Source: Pseudomonas alcaliphila JAB1
GTDB taxonomy: Bacteria; Pseudomonadota; Gammaproteobacteria; Pseudomonadales; Pseudomonadaceae
NCBI RefSeq assembly: GCF_001941865.1
Contig: NZ_CP016162.1
Coordinates: 1,116,001 to 1,180,000 of the forward strand
DNA: 64,000 nucleotides
Reading direction: 5' to 3'
In this document: piece after piece, positions 22,710 through 31,653 of the stretch
How the letters are laid out: the number at the start of each line of letters is the position of its first letter
Numbering within the stretch: the stretch's first letter is position 1
Notes under the pieces: model-generated
What the model was told of the DNA's origin: nothing
The model's input: only the letters and a program-made list of their open reading frames with translations
Databases searched by the model: none
Translations under genes and position numbers: made by a program

Positions 22710-24436
22710 CAAAGAGTCTCGGAACCGGTCAGGCGCAACAGCGTGTCACGCAGAATAGGGCTGTCGGGCGTTGCGCTGAGGGCGTCGCGCCAGACGCGTC
22801 GGGCGTCGCGCTGCTTGCCTTGGGCCCAGAGCACTTCGCCGAGGTGGGCGGCCACTTCGTGGTCGGGGAATTTCTCCAGGGCCTGGCGCAGCAGGCGCTC
22901 GGCCTCGTCGAGATTGCCCAGGCGATAGTTGACCCAGCCGAGGCTATCGAGAATCGCCGGGTCGTCCGGGTTGAGCTGGTGCGCTTTCTCGATCAGCTCG
23001 CGCGCTTCTTCATAGCGCGTGGTGCGGTCGGCCAGGGTGTAGCCGAGGGCGTTGAGCGCCATGGCGTGTTCCGGCTCGCGCTGGATGATATAGCGCAGGT
23101 CGGTTTCCAGCTGGGCCAGGTCATCGCGCTTTTCCGCGAGCATGGCGCGGGTATAAAGCAGGTTCAGGTCGTTGGGGTACTGCTCCAGTCCCTCGTTGAT
23201 CACCCTCCAGGCCGGCTCGACCTGGCTGCGATTGCTCAGGCCTTCGGCTTCGATCAGGTACAGCTGGATGGCGTAATCGGGCTGTGCGCTGCGTGCCTGG
23301 GCCAGGCGTGCGCTGGCTTCTTCACTGCGCTGTTGGGCGAACAGCAGTTCGGCCTGGCGTTGCTGGGCCGGCAGATAGTCGTTGCTCGGGCCGACCAGGG
23401 CGTATTCCTGCAGGGCACTGTCGTTGTCGCTCAGCGCCTCGTAAGCGCGGCCGAGATTGTAGTGCGCGGCATCGACATGGCTGCGACGTTCGACCAGCTC
23501 TTCGAGGTAGACGATGGCTTCTTCCCAGGCTTCAGCTTCCAGGCACACCAGCGCCAGGGAGAAACGCAGGTCGTCGTCGTTGGGGTTTTCCTGCACCAGC
23601 TTGGCGAACTCGCCCTTGGCGTCGTCGAGACGATCCTGCTCGACCAGCAGGCGCGCGTAGGTCAGGCGCAGGCGTTTGTCGTCGGGATTGTTGCGGATGC
23701 CTTTCTGCAGGATCGGCATGGCCTCTTTGCCACGGCCGAGGCTCTGCAGCAGGCGGGCGCGCAGCAGGATCGGCGATACCTCGTTGCTGCTCGCCGCGCT
23801 GTCTTCGAGCAGCTTCAGGGCCTCTTCGGCGCGGCCGTCCTGTTGCAGGAGGATGGCCTTGCCGAACAGCAGCTGGCTGTTCTCCGGGTTCTTGCTCAGC
23901 AGGCGATCGAAGCCCTGCAGCAGGCCGGCGCGGGTATCCGGGTCGGTTTCTGCGGCGGACAGGGCGAGGAAGTCGAAGTGGGTATCGCCCTGGCGCTGCA
24001 GCACCTGCTCCATATAGGTCATGGATTCGTCGTAACGGCCAGCGCGGGCCAGCTGCACGGCGGCGGCGCGTTGGGCGTCGATGTTGCTTGGCGCGTTCCT
24101 GGCCCAGATCAGTGCGCTGTCGAGCGCGGCCTGTTCGGCGCCAAGGTACTCGGCAATACGGAAGGCGCGTTCGGCGACGCCGGCATCGCCAGTGGCGTTG
24201 GCCTGCTGCACGTAGTTGCCGAGGGCAATGTCGAAGCGATTGCGCTGCCCGGCCAGCTCGGCAGTGAGCAGGGCGAACAGGGTTTCCTCGCTGAACGAGC
24301 CGTATTCGCTCGGTTCCAGCTGGGTGGTCTGATCGGCTTCCTGTACCGGCGGCGTACCGTCCGGCTCACTGGGGGCGAAGGTTTGGCAGCCGCTGAGGAA
24401 GGCGAATGCGGTGAGCAACGCGAGGGGTCTGTTCAT
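22709..24436 (-). CDS. TPR-repeat lipoprotein
   Basis: A 575-residue protein starting [17 protein letters not shown] (lipobox LSGC), so it is lipid-anchored. The remainder is a long array of tetratricopeptide repeats, clear in [21 protein letters not shown] and [20 protein letters not shown], with a last repeat [21 protein letters not shown]. Proteins of this type lie upstream of lolB across Pseudomonas; their role is not fixed, though outer-membrane assembly or lipoprotein handling is plausible from the pairing. The start at 24436 gives the signal peptide; the frame extends 58 codons further through non-coding-like sequence. Confidence 0.88.
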   Translation of the reverse strand: MNRPLALLTAFAFLSGCQTFAPSEPDGTPPVQEADQTTQLEPSEYGSFSEETLFALLTAELAGQRNRFDIALGNYVQQANATGDAGVAERAFRIAEYLGAEQAALDSALIWARNAPSNIDAQRAAAVQLARAGRYDESMTYMEQVLQRQGDTHFDFLALSAAETDPDTRAGLLQGFDRLLSKNPENSQLLFGKAILLQQDGRAEEALKLLEDSAASSNEVSPILLRARLLQSLGRGKEAMPILQKGIRNNPDDKRLRLTYARLLVEQDRLDDAKGEFAKLVQENPNDDDLRFSLALVCLEAEAWEEAIVYLEELVERRSHVDAAHYNLGRAYEALSDNDSALQEYALVGPSNDYLPAQQRQAELLFAQQRSEEASARLAQARSAQPDYAIQLYLIEAEGLSNRSQVEPAWRVINEGLEQYPNDLNLLYTRAMLAEKRDDLAQLETDLRYIIQREPEHAMALNALGYTLADRTTRYEEARELIEKAHQLNPDDPAILDSLGWVNYRLGNLDEAERLLRQALEKFPDHEVAAHLGEVLWAQGKQRDARRVWRDALSATPDSPILRDTLLRLTGSETL

Positions 24437-24645
24437 AGTGCCTTGTCGTGCGTTATTCCGGGGCGACGGCCGTGCTGGCTCGTGCCCTGCGACGTTCGCG
24501 GCATCATGACACAAGCCTTGGAGCAAGCCCACTGGCCTGGACGATGCGGCGAACTGTCTATTGGGACAATAGGTCGCGGGAGTTGTTCTCTCGGGGGCGA
24601 AGTAGGACAATTGCCGGCTCCCGTATTGCCCCTCAGCGACCCTGC

Positions 24646-25926
24646 ATGGCCTTTATCGCCCTCGGTATCAACCACAAGACCGCCTCGGTAGAGGTGCGCG
24701 AGCGCGTTGCTTTCACCCCGGAGCAACTGGTCGAGGCGCTGCAGCAGCTGTGTCGGCTGACGCCCAGCCGCGAGGCGGCGATCCTCTCTACTTGCAACCG
24801 CAGCGAGCTGTACCTGGAGCAGGATCAGCTGAGCAGCGATGAAGTGCTGCAGTGGCTGGCCGACTATCACCGCCTGAGCGTCGACGAATTGCGCGCCTGC
24901 GCCTACGTGCACAGCGAGGAGGACGCGGTTCGGCACATGATGCGCGTCGCCTGCGGGCTCGACTCGATGGTGCTGGGCGAACCGCAGATTCTCGGCCAGC
25001 TCAAGTCCGCCTACGCCGTGGCGCGTGAGGCCGGCACCGTCGGGCCGTTGCTGGGGCGCTTGTTCCAGGCCACCTTCAGCACCGCCAAGACCGTGCGCAC
25101 CGATACCGCCATCGGCGAGAATCCGGTGTCCGTGGCCTTCGCCGCGGTCAGCCTGGCCAAACAGATCTTCGCCGACCTGCACCGCAGCCAGGCGCTGCTG
25201 ATCGGCGCCGGCGAGACCATCAGCCTGGTGGCGCGCCACCTGCACGATCAGGGCATCAAGCGCATCGTCGTCGCCAACCGCACCCTGGAGCGCGCCAGTC
25301 AGCTGGCCGAGCAGTTCGGTGCGCATGCGGTGCTGCTCTCGGACATCCCTGACGTGCTGGCGCACAGCGATATCGTCATCAGCTCCACTGCCAGTCAGTT
25401 GCCGATTCTCGGCAAGGGCGCAGTGGAAAGTGCGCTGAAAAAGCGCAGGCACAAGCCGATCTTCATGGTCGACATCGCCGTGCCGCGCGACATCGAGTCG
25501 CAGGTGGGCGAGCTGGATGACGTCTACCTCTATACCGTCGATGACCTGCACGAGGTCATCGAGGAAAACCTCAAGAGCCGCCAGGGCGCGGCGCAGGCTG
25601 CCGAAGAGCTGGTGGCTGCCGGCACCGAAGACTTCATGCAGCGCCTGCGCGAGCTGGCCGCAGTCGATGTGCTCAAGGCCTACCGTCAGCAGGCCGAGCG
25701 CCTGCGCGACGATGAGCTGGCCAAGGCCCAGCGCATGCTGGCCAACGGCAGCAATCCCGAAGACGTGCTGGCGCAACTGGCCCGTGGCCTGACCAACAAG
25801 CTGCTGCACGCACCCAGCGTGCGCATGAAGAAACTTACTGCCGAGGGGCGCGTCGACGCGCTCAGCCTGGCCCAGGAATTGTTCGCCCTCGACGAGAGCG
25901 CGCCGCAGGACAAAGGTCTGCAATGA
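24646..25926 (+). CDS. hemA: glutamyl-tRNA reductase
   Basis: A 426-residue enzyme that reduces Glu-tRNA to glutamate-1-semialdehyde, the first step of C5 tetrapyrrole synthesis. The start [20 protein letters not shown] is canonical, and the catalytic Cys50 is in [11 protein letters not shown]. The NADPH-binding loop is [17 protein letters not shown] (about 185-200) and a helical dimerisation domain ends the protein. It is divergent from the TPR-lolB operon, and its TGA overlaps the prfA start (ATGA), giving the conserved hemA-prfA-prmC operon. Confidence 0.97.
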   Translation: MAFIALGINHKTASVEVRERVAFTPEQLVEALQQLCRLTPSREAAILSTCNRSELYLEQDQLSSDEVLQWLADYHRLSVDELRACAYVHSEEDAVRHMMRVACGLDSMVLGEPQILGQLKSAYAVAREAGTVGPLLGRLFQATFSTAKTVRTDTAIGENPVSVAFAAVSLAKQIFADLHRSQALLIGAGETISLVARHLHDQGIKRIVVANRTLERASQLAEQFGAHAVLLSDIPDVLAHSDIVISSTASQLPILGKGAVESALKKRRHKPIFMVDIAVPRDIESQVGELDDVYLYTVDDLHEVIEENLKSRQGAAQAAEELVAAGTEDFMQRLRELAAVDVLKAYRQQAERLRDDELAKAQRMLANGSNPEDVLAQLARGLTNKLLHAPSVRMKKLTAEGRVDALSLAQELFALDESAPQDKGLQ

Positions 25927-27005
25927 AAGCTTCACTGTTGAACAAGCTGGACAACCTCAGCGACCGCTTCGAGGAACTGACGGCGCTGCTCGGCGATGCC
26001 GAGGTGATTTCCAAGCAGACGCAGTTTCGCGCCTATTCCAAGGAATACGCCGAGATCGAGCCGGTGATCGCTACCTTCCGCGAGCTGCGCAAGGTGCAGA
26101 GCGACCTCGAAGGTGCTCAGGCGCTGCTCAAGGACAGCGACGCGGACATGCGCGAGATGGCCGAAGAGGAAGTGGCCCAGGCCAAGGAAGCGCTGGTCAC
26201 CCTGGAAGACAAGCTGCAGCGCATGTTGCTGCCGAAAGATCCCAACGACGGGCGCAACGTCTATCTGGAAGTGCGCGCCGGCACCGGCGGTGACGAGGCG
26301 GCGATCTTCTCCGGCGACCTGTTCCGCATGTATTCGCGCTATGCCGAGAGGCAGGGTTGGCGCGTCGAGGTGCTGTCGGCCAACGAGGGCGAGCACGGCG
26401 GCTTCAAGGAAGTGATCGCCCGTGTCGAGGGTGACAATGTCTACGCCAAGCTCAAGTTCGAGTCCGGCGCTCATCGCGTGCAGCGCGTGCCGGAAACCGA
26501 ATCCCAGGGCCGCATCCACACCTCCGCCTGCACCGTGGCGGTATTGCCGGAGCCGGACGAGCAGGCGGCCATCGAGATCAACCCGGCCGACCTGCGCGTC
26601 GATACCTATCGCAGCTCCGGCGCCGGTGGTCAGCACGTCAACACCACCGACTCGGCGATCCGCATCACCCACATTCCCACCGGCACCGTGGTGGAATGTC
26701 AGGAAGAGCGCTCGCAGCACAAGAACCGCGCCAAGGCCATGGCCTGGTTGGCGGCCAAGCTGCAGGACCAGCAGGAAGCGGCGGCGCACAAGGAAATCTC
26801 CGAGACGCGCAAGCTGCTGGTGGGTTCGGGCGACCGCTCCGAGCGCATCCGCACCTACAACTTCCCGCAGGGCCGGGTGACCGACCACCGCATCAACCTG
26901 ACCCTGTATTCGCTGAACGACGTGATCGCCGGCGGCGTCGACGCCATCATCGAGCCGCTGCTGGCCGAGTACCAGGCCGACCAGTTGGCGGCGTTGGGCG
27001 ATTGA
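25923..27005 (+). CDS. prfA: peptide chain release factor 1
   Basis: A 360-residue RF1 of standard length. The GGQ motif is in [15 protein letters not shown] (about residue 235), with [12 protein letters not shown] before it. It releases peptides at UAA and UAG. It overlaps hemA by 4 bases and is followed by prmC, whose product methylates this GGQ glutamine. Confidence 0.98.
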   Translation: MKASLLNKLDNLSDRFEELTALLGDAEVISKQTQFRAYSKEYAEIEPVIATFRELRKVQSDLEGAQALLKDSDADMREMAEEEVAQAKEALVTLEDKLQRMLLPKDPNDGRNVYLEVRAGTGGDEAAIFSGDLFRMYSRYAERQGWRVEVLSANEGEHGGFKEVIARVEGDNVYAKLKFESGAHRVQRVPETESQGRIHTSACTVAVLPEPDEQAAIEINPADLRVDTYRSSGAGGQHVNTTDSAIRITHIPTGTVVECQEERSQHKNRAKAMAWLAAKLQDQQEAAAHKEISETRKLLVGSGDRSERIRTYNFPQGRVTDHRINLTLYSLNDVIAGGVDAIIEPLLAEYQADQLAALGD

Positions 27006-27054
27006 GTGCAGCGGTGCGCATGGCTGGCGCCGCGTAGGGTGCGCCGTGCGCACC

Positions 27055-27105
27055 GTAGCCCGGATGCAATCCGGGGACCGATTTCCCGGATTGCATCCGG
27101 GCTAC
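27055..27105. repeat. REP-type palindromic pair (GTAGCCCGGATGCAATCCGG family)
   Basis: Two inverted copies of GTAGCCCGGATGCAATCCGG separated by a few bases. They sit between prfA and prmC, so the mRNA of the operon would carry a strong hairpin there. The same family occurs at 21471, 21839, 54858, 56242 and 56381. Confidence 0.85.
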
Positions 27106-27114
27106 GAGAACGAC

Positions 27115-27948
27115 ATGGCCACCATCGAATCCCTGCTTAGCAGCGCTGACCTGCCCGACTCGCCCACGCCGCGGCTGGACGCCGAGTTGTTGCTGGCGGC
27201 CGCGCTGAACAAGCCGCGCAGCTACCTGCGTACCTGGCCGGAGCGCGAGCTGGATGACGAGCAACTGGCCCTGTTTCAGAACCACCTGCAACGCCGTCGC
27301 CAGGGCGAGCCGGTCGCTTATATCCTCGGTCATCAGGGCTTCTGGAGCCTCGATCTGGAAGTGGCGCCGCATACCCTGATTCCTCGCCCTGACACCGAAC
27401 TGCTGGTGGAGACCGCGCTCGAACTGCTGCCGGCCACGCCGCTGGCCGTACTCGACCTGGGCACCGGCACCGGTGCCATCGCTTTGGCCCTGGCCAGCGA
27501 GCGTCCGGCCTGGCAGGTGACCGGCGTGGATCGCGTCGAGGACGCCGTGGCCCTGGCCGAGCGCAATCGCCAGCGCCTGCAACTGGGTAACGCAGCGTTC
27601 TTGCATAGCCATTGGTTCTCTGCCCTGAGCGGACAACGTTATGGCCTGATCCTGAGCAACCCACCCTATATCCGCGCTGACGACCAGCATCTCGAACAGG
27701 GTGATGTGCGTTTCGAGCCGAGCAGCGCTCTGATCGCCGGCAGCGACGGGCTGGACGATATTCGTGCGATCATCCAGGCCGCGCCGCAGCACCTGCTGTC
27801 CGGTGGCTGGCTGCTGCTGGAGCATGGCTTCGATCAGGCCGAGGCCGTGCGCAGCTTGCTCAGCGAGGGCGGCTTCGTCGAGGTCAATAGCCGGCGTGAC
27901 CTGGGTGGTCATGAACGCATCAGTTTGGGACGTTTCGACCGTGAGTGA
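27115..27948 (+). CDS. prmC: release factor glutamine methyltransferase
   Basis: A 277-residue protein with the helical N-terminal domain of PrmC (RLDAELLLAAALNKPRSYL), the SAM-binding loop DLGTGTGAIALALA and the NPPY motif (SNPPYIRADD) that binds the target glutamine. It methylates the GGQ glutamine of RF1 and RF2. The start at 27115 follows the REP palindrome immediately; an earlier frame start would encode the REP itself. Confidence 0.97.
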   Translation: MATIESLLSSADLPDSPTPRLDAELLLAAALNKPRSYLRTWPERELDDEQLALFQNHLQRRRQGEPVAYILGHQGFWSLDLEVAPHTLIPRPDTELLVETALELLPATPLAVLDLGTGTGAIALALASERPAWQVTGVDRVEDAVALAERNRQRLQLGNAAFLHSHWFSALSGQRYGLILSNPPYIRADDQHLEQGDVRFEPSSALIAGSDGLDDIRAIIQAAPQHLLSGGWLLLEHGFDQAEAVRSLLSEGGFVEVNSRRDLGGHERISLGRFDRE

Positions 27949-27952
27949 TCAG

Positions 27953-28702
27953 ATGCTGAGCGATGATGAGCTGCTGCGTTACAGCCGGCAGATCCTGCTG
28001 AAACAGATCGATGTGCAAGGCCAACTGCGCCTCAAACAGGGCCGCGTATTGATCGTCGGTATGGGCGGGCTGGGCTCGCCGGTGGCGCTGTACCTGGCTG
28101 CTGCTGGCGTCGGCGAGCTGCACCTGGCTGACTTCGATACGGTGGACCTGACCAACCTGCAGCGGCAGATCGCCCACGACACCGCCAGCATCGGCCAGGC
28201 CAAGGTGGATTCGGCCATGGCGCGCCTGGCCGCGATCAACCCGAATATCACGCTGGTGCCGCATCGGCAGGCATTGGACGCCGACTCGCTGGCCGCCGCC
28301 GTGAGCGCCGTCGACCTGGTGCTGGACTGCTCGGACAATTTCTCCACCCGCGAGGCGGTCAATGCTGCCTGCGTGGCCGCCGGCAAGCCGCTGGTCTCCG
28401 GTGCGGCGATTCGCCTGGAAGGGCAGTTGTCGGTGTTCGATCCGCGCAACGCCGCCAGCCCTTGTTATCACTGCCTGTATGGCCACGGCAGCGAGGCCGA
28501 GCTGACCTGCAGCGAAGCCGGCGTGGTTGGCCCGCTAGTCGGCCTGGTCGGTAGCCTGCAAGCGCTGGAGGCGCTCAAGCTGCTGGCCGGTTTTGGTGAG
28601 CCGCTGGTAGGCCGTCTGCTGCTGATCGATGCGCTGGGCACGCGCTTTCGCGAACTGCGGGTCAAGCGCGACCCGGCTTGCGAGGTGTGCAGTGGGCGCT
28701 AA
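27953..28702 (+). CDS. moeB: molybdopterin-synthase adenylyltransferase MoeB (HesA/ThiF family)
   Basis: A 249-residue ThiF-family enzyme with the ATP-binding GMGGLGSPVALYLA, the DFDTVDLTNLQRQ motif and zinc Cys pairs CYHC and CEVC. It adenylates the C-terminus of MoaD in molybdopterin synthesis. The ATG at 27953 matches the usual MLSDDELLRYSRQILL start; a GTG at 27941 is an alternative. It follows prmC directly. Its TAA stop coincides with the CTAA flanking repeat of the MITE-like element inserted right after it. Confidence 0.94.
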   Translation: MLSDDELLRYSRQILLKQIDVQGQLRLKQGRVLIVGMGGLGSPVALYLAAAGVGELHLADFDTVDLTNLQRQIAHDTASIGQAKVDSAMARLAAINPNITLVPHRQALDADSLAAAVSAVDLVLDCSDNFSTREAVNAACVAAGKPLVSGAAIRLEGQLSVFDPRNAASPCYHCLYGHGSEAELTCSEAGVVGPLVGLVGSLQALEALKLLAGFGEPLVGRLLLIDALGTRFRELRVKRDPACEVCSGR

Positions 28703-28842
28703 CAGGCCGTTGAAAAACGTAGGCGAGGCAGGCAAGACAAGGCAAAAACGGCCGAAAAAGCGCAGTTTACGTGTTGTAAATGAGCATTTTGAGGCCGTTT
28801 TTAACGCAGTATTGCCAACGCAGGTAGTTTTTCAACGGCCTG
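28703..28842. mobile_element. MITE-like insertion (140 bp) with terminal inverted repeats and CTAA duplication
   Basis: The ends CAGGCCGTTGAAAAAC (28703-28718) and GTTTTTCAACGGCCTG (28827-28842) are perfect 16-base inverted repeats. The direct repeat CTAA flanks them at 28699-28702 and 28843-28846. The interior holds a further imperfect inverted pair (AAAACGGCC ... GGCCGTTTTT) and no gene. It must have been moved by a transposase acting in trans; no transposase is in this window. Confidence 0.8.
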
Positions 28843-28879
28843 CTAAGGATAGGCTGCGTAGCCGTGGGGATGATTTGAA

Positions 28880-29671
28880 ATGAATCAGTCGCAGGCGCCG
28901 ATTGGCGTTTTCGACTCCGGCGTCGGCGGCCTGTCGGTGCTGCGCGAGATTCGTCAGCTACTACCCAACGAGACGCTGCTTTACGTCGCTGACAGCGGCC
29001 ACGTGCCTTACGGCGAGAAAAGCCCGGAATACATTCGCGAACGCTGCGTGCTGATCACCGAGCACCTGCTGGCGCAGGGTGCCAAGGCCCTGGTGTTGGC
29101 CTGCAATACCGCCACGGCCGCAGCTGCCGCCGAGCTGCGCGAGCGTTATCCAGATTTGCCCATCGTCGGTATGGAGCCTGCGGTAAAACCGGCGGCGGCG
29201 GCGACCCGCAGTGGCGTGGTCGGTGTGCTGGCAACCACCGGTACGCTCAAGAGTGCCAGGTTCGCTGCACTGCTCGATCGCTTCGCCAATGATGTGCGGG
29301 TGATCACTCAGCCCTGTCCGGGGTTGGTGGAATGCATCGAGGCCGGCGAGCTGCAGGCACCGGCCACGCGCGAACTGCTGCAGGGTTATGTGGCGCCGCT
29401 GCTGGCCGAGGGCTGTGACACGCTGATTCTCGGCTGCACCCATTATCCCTTCCTGCGTCCGCTGTTGGGCGAGCTGGTGCCACCTTCGGTGACCTTGATT
29501 GATACCGGCGCGGCAGTGGCGCGGCAGCTGCAGCGTTTGCTTACTCAGCACGACATGCTGGCAACCGCGCCCGCTCAGGCCACCCGCTATTGGAGCAGTG
29601 GAAACACCGCGCAGCTTTGCCGCGTATTGCCGATTTTGTTGAATGAAACGGCCGAAGTACTTTCGATATAG
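28880..29671 (+). CDS. murI: glutamate racemase
   Basis: A 263-residue enzyme with both catalytic Cys regions: [11 protein letters not shown] (first Cys, about residue 75) and LGCTHYPFL (second Cys, about 187), and the N-terminal [14 protein letters not shown]. It makes D-glutamate for peptidoglycan. It follows moeB and the MITE-like element; the murI message would start or continue through that element. Confidence 0.97.
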   Translation: MNQSQAPIGVFDSGVGGLSVLREIRQLLPNETLLYVADSGHVPYGEKSPEYIRERCVLITEHLLAQGAKALVLACNTATAAAAAELRERYPDLPIVGMEPAVKPAAAATRSGVVGVLATTGTLKSARFAALLDRFANDVRVITQPCPGLVECIEAGELQAPATRELLQGYVAPLLAEGCDTLILGCTHYPFLRPLLGELVPPSVTLIDTGAAVARQLQRLLTQHDMLATAPAQATRYWSSGNTAQLCRVLPILLNETAEVLSI

Positions 29672-29767
29672 TGAATTTTTTTCGGTTTGGGCTTTCTCTG
29701 ATATCGAATGCTTCTATATTTTTGTAACGAGCCTGATAAAAACTTCCCGCTATACAAGGAATGACTC

Positions 29768-30283
29768 ATGAAGAAGTTATATGCCTTTGCCGCAGCTACG
29801 GCCCTGACGTTCGGAACTATGGGTGCTGCGCAGGCTGCGGACGTAACCGCAGCTATTGGTCAGAGTGGCGATTCCACCATGGTTTATCGCTTGGGCGCGC
29901 AGTGGGACTGGAACCACAGCTGGCTGGAGAGCAGCTATGGACGTCTGACTGGTTACTGGGATCTGGGTTACACCTACTGGGATGGCGATGACACGGCGAG
30001 TAACCACAGCGTTTCTTTCGCGCCGGTATTCGTTTACGAGTTCGCCGGGCAGAACGTGCGTCCGTACATCGAAGCCGGCATCGGCGTTGCCGCCTTCTCC
30101 AGCACCGAGCTGGAGAGCAACGATCTGGGCTCGTCGTTTCAGTTCGAAGACCGCATCGGCGTCGGCCTGCGTTTCGCGGGGCAGGAGATTGGTCTGCGTG
30201 CCATTCACTATTCCAACGCGGGCCTGAAGAACCCCAATGACGGCGCGGAAGCCTACACCGTGCATTACCGCATGAGCTTCTGA
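29768..30283 (+). CDS. pagL: PagL-like lipid A 3-O-deacylase (acyloxyacyl hydrolase family)
   Basis: A 171-residue precursor with a signal peptide (MKKLYAFAAATALTFGTMGAAQA) and a beta-barrel pattern ending in Phe (YRMSF). The catalytic region RAIHYSNAGLKNPNDGAE contains the His-x-Ser pair and downstream Glu known for PagL, which removes the 3-O acyl chain of lipid A in the outer membrane. The start at 29768 has AAGGA about 7 bases upstream. It is followed by a strong terminator, so the gene is a single unit. Confidence 0.88.
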   Translation: MKKLYAFAAATALTFGTMGAAQAADVTAAIGQSGDSTMVYRLGAQWDWNHSWLESSYGRLTGYWDLGYTYWDGDDTASNHSVSFAPVFVYEFAGQNVRPYIEAGIGVAAFSSTELESNDLGSSFQFEDRIGVGLRFAGQEIGLRAIHYSNAGLKNPNDGAEAYTVHYRMSF

Positions 30284-30287
30284 ATAA

Positions 30288-30315
30288 AAAGACCGGGCAA
30301 GCCCCGGTCTTTTTC
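30288..30315 (+). terminator. intrinsic terminator of pagL-like gene
   Basis: AAAAAGACCGGG and CCCGGTCTTTTT form a strong stem with a short loop and T-tail, immediately after the stop codon. Confidence 0.9.
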
Positions 30316-30346
30316 ATTGTGCCTCTGGCCTGCGCAGTGCGTTCCG

Positions 30347-30658
30347 CTAGCGATAGGCCTGAGCGATGCCCCGGCGCTCTTCCAGGCACTCGGCCGCACC
30401 CAGCTCGAACTCCCGGCAGATCAGTGGGCGCACCTCGTAGATGGTGCAGCGCATGCTGTTGCGGTCCAGCGCGGCGCACCAGTTGTCGTCCAGGCGACGC
30501 ATCACTTCGCTGCCCCACTGGTCGGTATCGATGAAGCGTTGCGGCACGCCTTCATCGCCGAACAGCATGACTTCCAGCTGGCAGCAGCAAGCCGCGCAAG
30601 TGCTGCAACTGATCTCGGGCTCGGTTGGCAGTTGGGTATGGGGGATGGTCTGGCTCAT
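30347..30658 (-). CDS. YkgJ-family cysteine cluster protein
   Basis: A 103-residue protein with the family Cys pattern CSTCAACCC near residues 18-26, then NWCAAL, MRCTIYEVRPLICREFE, and AECLEE. The Cys cluster of this family is thought to bind zinc or an iron-sulfur cluster; the role is unknown. It faces pagL convergently across the terminator. Confidence 0.85.
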   Translation of the reverse strand: MSQTIPHTQLPTEPEISCSTCAACCCQLEVMLFGDEGVPQRFIDTDQWGSEVMRRLDDNWCAALDRNSMRCTIYEVRPLICREFELGAAECLEERRGIAQAYR

Positions 30659-30757
30659 GGCGCGGCAGTGTACGCCATGCAGTGGATGCGCGGGGCTTGG
30701 GCTGACAGGGTGCAGCGGACATTGCCGTCAGTTCAGCAGGCCGCAAGCCGCATTTCA

Positions 30758-31116
30758 TAGGAGCCCCGCCTCGGGGCGAAGCGTTTGGGGGCCGTGCCGC
30801 CTGGTTCGCGGCGGGGCGCCGCTCCTACACATGCGGGCATTTGTGCTTTTTGTAGGAGCCCCGCCTCGGGGCGAAGCGTTTTGGGGCCGCGCCGCCTGGT
30901 TCGCGGCGGGGCGCCGCTCCTACACATGCGGGCATTTGTGCTTTTCGTAGGAGCCCCGCCCCGGGGCGAAGCTTTTTGGGGCCGCGCCGCCTGGTTCGCG
31001 GCGGGGCGCCGCTCCTACACATGCGGGCATTTGTGCTTTTTGTAGGAGCCCCGCCCCGGGGCGAAGCGTTTTGGTGCCGCGCCGCCTGGTTCGCGGCGAG
31101 GCGCCGCTACTACGGA
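30758..31116. repeat. REPIN array: four tandem 95-bp units
   Basis: Starts at 30758, 30853, 30948 and 31043 are exactly 95 bases apart. Each unit has TAGGAGCCCCGCC...GGGGCGAAGCG and then GGTTCGCGGCGGGGCGCCGCTCCTAC, an inverted pair of REP sequences, plus a linker ACATGCGGGCATTTGTGCTTTT. The last unit is truncated and has diverged (CTACTAC). The rest of the gap 30659-30757 shows no gene. Confidence 0.9.
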
Positions 31117-31125
31117 GGCTATCGG

Positions 31126-31653
31126 CTAGGCCGAGCGGCGGCTGCGCAGGCTCTGCTCGTATTGCGCACGATAGAGCTTGGCGAAGCCATGCAGTACCGG
31201 CATCACCACGGCCCAGACCAGCGCGAAGATCGCCAGGGTTGGCCAGGTACCCAGTGGCAGCGCGACGCCGGCAATCTTGGCGCCGCCGTAGTAGGACAGC
31301 GGTGCCGCAACCGCGCCGAGCAGGCTGGCTCGCCACCAGGGCTGGGCAGTCCAGGCCAGACAGTGATTAAGCGTGCTGGCCAGCAGCAGCCAGAGCAGGG
31401 CCAGCCACAGGGGGATCAGCTGGCGTTCCTCGCCGAAATCGAACACGCCGAGGTTGAGCAGAAAACTGTCCAGCGCACTGCCGGCGAGAAACACGCTGAG
31501 CAGCAGCTTGCCTTCGGCGGCCCAGCTGCTGACCCACAGCAGGTGCACGCCAATGATCACTGCCACCACCAGCAGCCTGGGGCTGTCGCCAGCAAAGACG
31601 CAGACCAGCCAGCCGAGCTGGAACAGGAGGGCATTGGCGATCAGCTTAGGCAT
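31126..31653 (-). CDS. DUF2878 family membrane protein
   Basis: A 175-residue protein with about six hydrophobic helices (NALLFQLGWLVCVFAGDSP at the start, WPTLAIFALVWAVVMPVLHG near the end). The pattern and the place after a CFA-type methyltransferase match DUF2878, found in photo-oxidative stress operons of Vibrio, Shewanella and Pseudomonas. Its start overlaps the methyltransferase stop by 8 bases. It is the last gene of the nine-gene operon. Confidence 0.8.
   Translation of the reverse strand: MPKLIANALLFQLGWLVCVFAGDSPRLLVVAVIIGVHLLWVSSWAAEGKLLLSVFLAGSALDSFLLNLGVFDFGEERQLIPLWLALLWLLLASTLNHCLAWTAQPWWRASLLGAVAAPLSYYGGAKIAGVALPLGTWPTLAIFALVWAVVMPVLHGFAKLYRAQYEQSLRSRRSA

Noticed and set aside
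22820..24691. A 623-codon open frame on the plus strand
   Set aside because: It is antisense to the TPR lipoprotein gene, whose repeats and lipobox are clear.
30758..31116. A repeat array that could be mistaken for a CRISPR
   Set aside because: The units are 95-bp tandem copies with inverted REP arms and an identical linker. There are no unique spacers and no cas genes.
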